Both the position numbers and the translations under genes were made by a program. Source: CAYOEZ01 sp964402955 (GTDB lineage Bacteria; Chloroflexota; DTOL01; DAOUCN01). Taken from it: a stretch of DNA of 23,434 bases. The stretch spans positions 1 to 23,434 of the forward strand of contig CAYOEZ010000052.1 in assembly GCA_964402955.1 (NCBI GenBank), read 5' to 3'. Shown piece by piece: positions 22,075 through 23,434 of this stretch; position 1 is the first letter of the stretch, and each line of letters opens with the position of its first letter. The notes under the pieces are model-generated. The model saw only the letters and a program-made list of their open reading frames with translations. It had not been told where the DNA came from and did no database searches.

Positions 22075-23274
22075 ATGCAATTGATCCGCCATCCGCACTA
22101 CGACCTGCGCGACCGCCCCTTTCTTGTTATCTGGGAAACCACCCGCGCCTGCGACCTTTCGTGCCGCCACTGCCGCGCCGAAGCATCGCCGCAGCACGAC
22201 CCTGATACGCTCTCGTACGAGGAGAGTTGCGCCCTGATCGACCAGGTTGAGAGCTTCGGCACGCCGCGGCCGCTGTTTATCCTGACCGGAGGCGACCCCT
22301 TCAAGCGCGCCGACATCTTCGACCTCGTGGCCTACGCCGACGGTCGCGGGCTGCCCGTGGCAGTTTCGCCGTCGGGCACACCGCTCTTGACGCCCGCCAA
22401 TCTGCAGCGTCTGAAGGACAGCGGCGCCAAAGCCATCTCGCTGAGTCTGGACGGGTCAACCGCAGCGATCCATGACGATTTCCGGCGCGTGTCCGGTTCG
22501 TACGGCTGGACGGTCAACGGCTGGAAGATTGCCCGCTCTATTGGTCTGAAGATACAGATAAACTCGACCGTGACCCGCGCCAACCTGTTTGATCTTCCCC
22601 GCCTCTTTGCCCTTGTGCGCGACCTGGGCGCCATGACCTGGAGCGTGTTTTTCCTCGTACCCACTGGCCGCTGCCGTCCCGAGGACGAGATCTCTGCTGA
22701 AGACTACGAGGCGGTGATGAACTTTTTGTTCGACGCCTCCAAGTACATTAGCCTCAAGACCACCGAGGGCCACCACTACAAGCGTGTCGCACTGCACCGC
22801 ACTGCTCTGGACGCCCGTGGCCTCCAGCCTGAAGACTACATGTCCTTGAACGATACCTATCGCCAACTGAAAGAAGGCCTGCATGCGGTGACACAGGGGC
22901 AAGACCTGCCCGCCCCCTCCGACCATATGCGCCGCGCTCCCATGCATATCAACGCTGCTGATGGCTTTGTCTTCATCTCGCTCAAGGGCGAGGTGTACCC
23001 CAGCGGTTACCTGCCAGTGGTTGCAGGGAATGTGCGCGAGAAGTCACTGGTGGAGATATATCGTGACAGCCCCCTCTTCCGGTCGCTACGCGACAAGTCT
23101 CAACTCAAAGGACGCTGCGGGAAATGCGAGTATCAGACGATCTGCGGCGGGTCACGCTCGCGGGCCTATGGTATGACAGGCGACGTTTTGGCCGAGGAGC
23201 CTTTCTGTTCCTACCAGCCGGGCAGCTTTCCGTTCACTGTCGACTTACCGCGGCCAGTCGACGCCAGAGCCTAA
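22075..23274 (+). CDS. Radical SAM/SPASM protein, AhbD/NirJ-like
   Basis: The 399-residue enzyme has the radical SAM cluster motif C-D-L-S-C-R-H-C (C26, C30, C33) in W-E-T-T-R-A-C, and the SAM-binding T-G-G-D-P-F. The C-terminal SPASM region has cysteines at 348, 351, 357 and 378 (C-G-K-C-E-Y-Q-T-I-C-G-G ... E-E-P-F-C). The W-E-x-T-x-A-C and I-C-G-G-S-R-S-R-A-Y-G-M-T-G-D patterns are those of AhbC, AhbD and NirJ (haem and haem d1 pathways) and the related uncharacterised TIGR04053-type proteins. No other haem or peptide-precursor gene is adjacent, so the substrate is open. It overlaps nothing, follows the regulator by 15 nt, and is probably in its operon. Confidence 0.87.
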   Translation: MQLIRHPHYDLRDRPFLVIWETTRACDLSCRHCRAEASPQHDPDTLSYEESCALIDQVESFGTPRPLFILTGGDPFKRADIFDLVAYADGRGLPVAVSPSGTPLLTPANLQRLKDSGAKAISLSLDGSTAAIHDDFRRVSGSYGWTVNGWKIARSIGLKIQINSTVTRANLFDLPRLFALVRDLGAMTWSVFFLVPTGRCRPEDEISAEDYEAVMNFLFDASKYISLKTTEGHHYKRVALHRTALDARGLQPEDYMSLNDTYRQLKEGLHAVTQGQDLPAPSDHMRRAPMHINAADGFVFISLKGEVYPSGYLPVVAGNVREKSLVEIYRDSPLFRSLRDKSQLKGRCGKCEYQTICGGSRSRAYGMTGDVLAEEPFCSYQPGSFPFTVDLPRPVDARA

Positions 23275-23298
23275 TACGACTACCGTACATAGCCCGGC

Positions 23299-23368
23299 TG
23301 TCATTCTGAGGAGTGCCCTTTGCGACGAAGAATCTCTCATGTCAGCGCACAGAGATGCTTCGGTCGCA
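23299..23368. repeat. TCATTCTGAG / GCGACGAAGAATCTC dispersed repeat
   Basis: TGTCATTCTGAG (23299-23310) and TGCGACGAAGAATCTCT (23321-23337) are followed by an imperfect inverted copy (23351-23368). This is the common intergenic 'GTCATTCTGAGCG...GAAGAATCTC' style repeat, here degenerate. The interval 23275-23434 holds only repeats. Confidence 0.7.
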
Positions 23369-23405
23369 CAGAACGCTCCCCCTCCCTGGCCTGCCAAAGC
23401 GCCAG

Positions 23406-23432
23406 CCTGCCCTGCCTGCCCTGCCTGCCCTG
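23406..23432. repeat. Three exact tandem copies of CCTGCCCTG
   Basis: A 9-bp unit occurs three times without change up to two bases before the window end, so the array may continue beyond it. Confidence 0.9.
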
Positions 23433-23434
23433 GG

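Overview
The window reads as a chromosomal segment of a Chloroflexota bacterium, probably Anaerolineae- or Caldilineae-like. That placement is inferred from style and not from a search. The signs are lipoproteins with long Thr/Pro linkers of VPPTATP type, many small palindromic intergenic repeats, SigA-type promoters of the form TTGACN-17-TATNNT, and GTG starts. A run of exactly 100 N inside atpD shows that this is a scaffolded draft or metagenome assembly.

Layout. (1) 35-1391: two minus-strand genes, an SGNH-hydrolase-like protein and a pentapeptide-repeat protein, downstream flanked by GC-rich hairpin repeats. (2) 1509-4443: two copies of a repeat, then a promoter and a four-gene unit of three diverged Wzz/YveK-like polysaccharide co-polymerases and one CpsD-like tyrosine kinase. 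No glycosyltransferase or polymerase genes accompany them. (3) 4475-13752: an F1Fo ATP synthase operon in the order atpZ-like, atpB, atpE, atpF, atpH, atpA, lipoprotein, atpG, GT-C glycosyltransferase, atpD. It starts from a SigA-type promoter with a terminator-like hairpin at the predicted +1. It ends in a terminator directly after atpD, with no atpC (epsilon). Two genes unrelated to ATP synthase are embedded with tight spacing. (4) 13779-14881: a TPR membrane protein with its own promoter and terminator. (5) 15082-17002: a YtrA-type GntR regulator with a perfect consensus promoter overlapped by an 11-bp inverted repeat, followed by a band-7 (SPFH) protein and a YbjQ-like protein. (6) 17032-21279: a lipoprotein alpha/beta hydrolase, three hairpin repeats, a DUF3108-like lipoprotein, and an ABC-2 exporter (ATPase plus permease) closed by a strong terminator. 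(7) 21338-23274: a two-gene unit of a MerR/BldC-like regulator and an AhbD/NirJ-like radical SAM-SPASM enzyme, with direct repeats of 10-bp pitch just downstream of the promoter. (8) 23275-23434: repeat-rich tail.

How the genes work together. The atp genes encode Fo (a, b, c), the delta stalk, and the alpha, beta and gamma subunits of a proton-type ATP synthase. The embedded lipoprotein has a mucin-like Thr/Pro linker and the embedded GT-C enzyme resembles PMT/ArnT transferases, so they may be a substrate-enzyme pair; this is inference. The glycosyltransferase gene has palindromic repeat elements built in frame into its coding sequence in two places. At least seven different small repeat families occur in the 23 kb.
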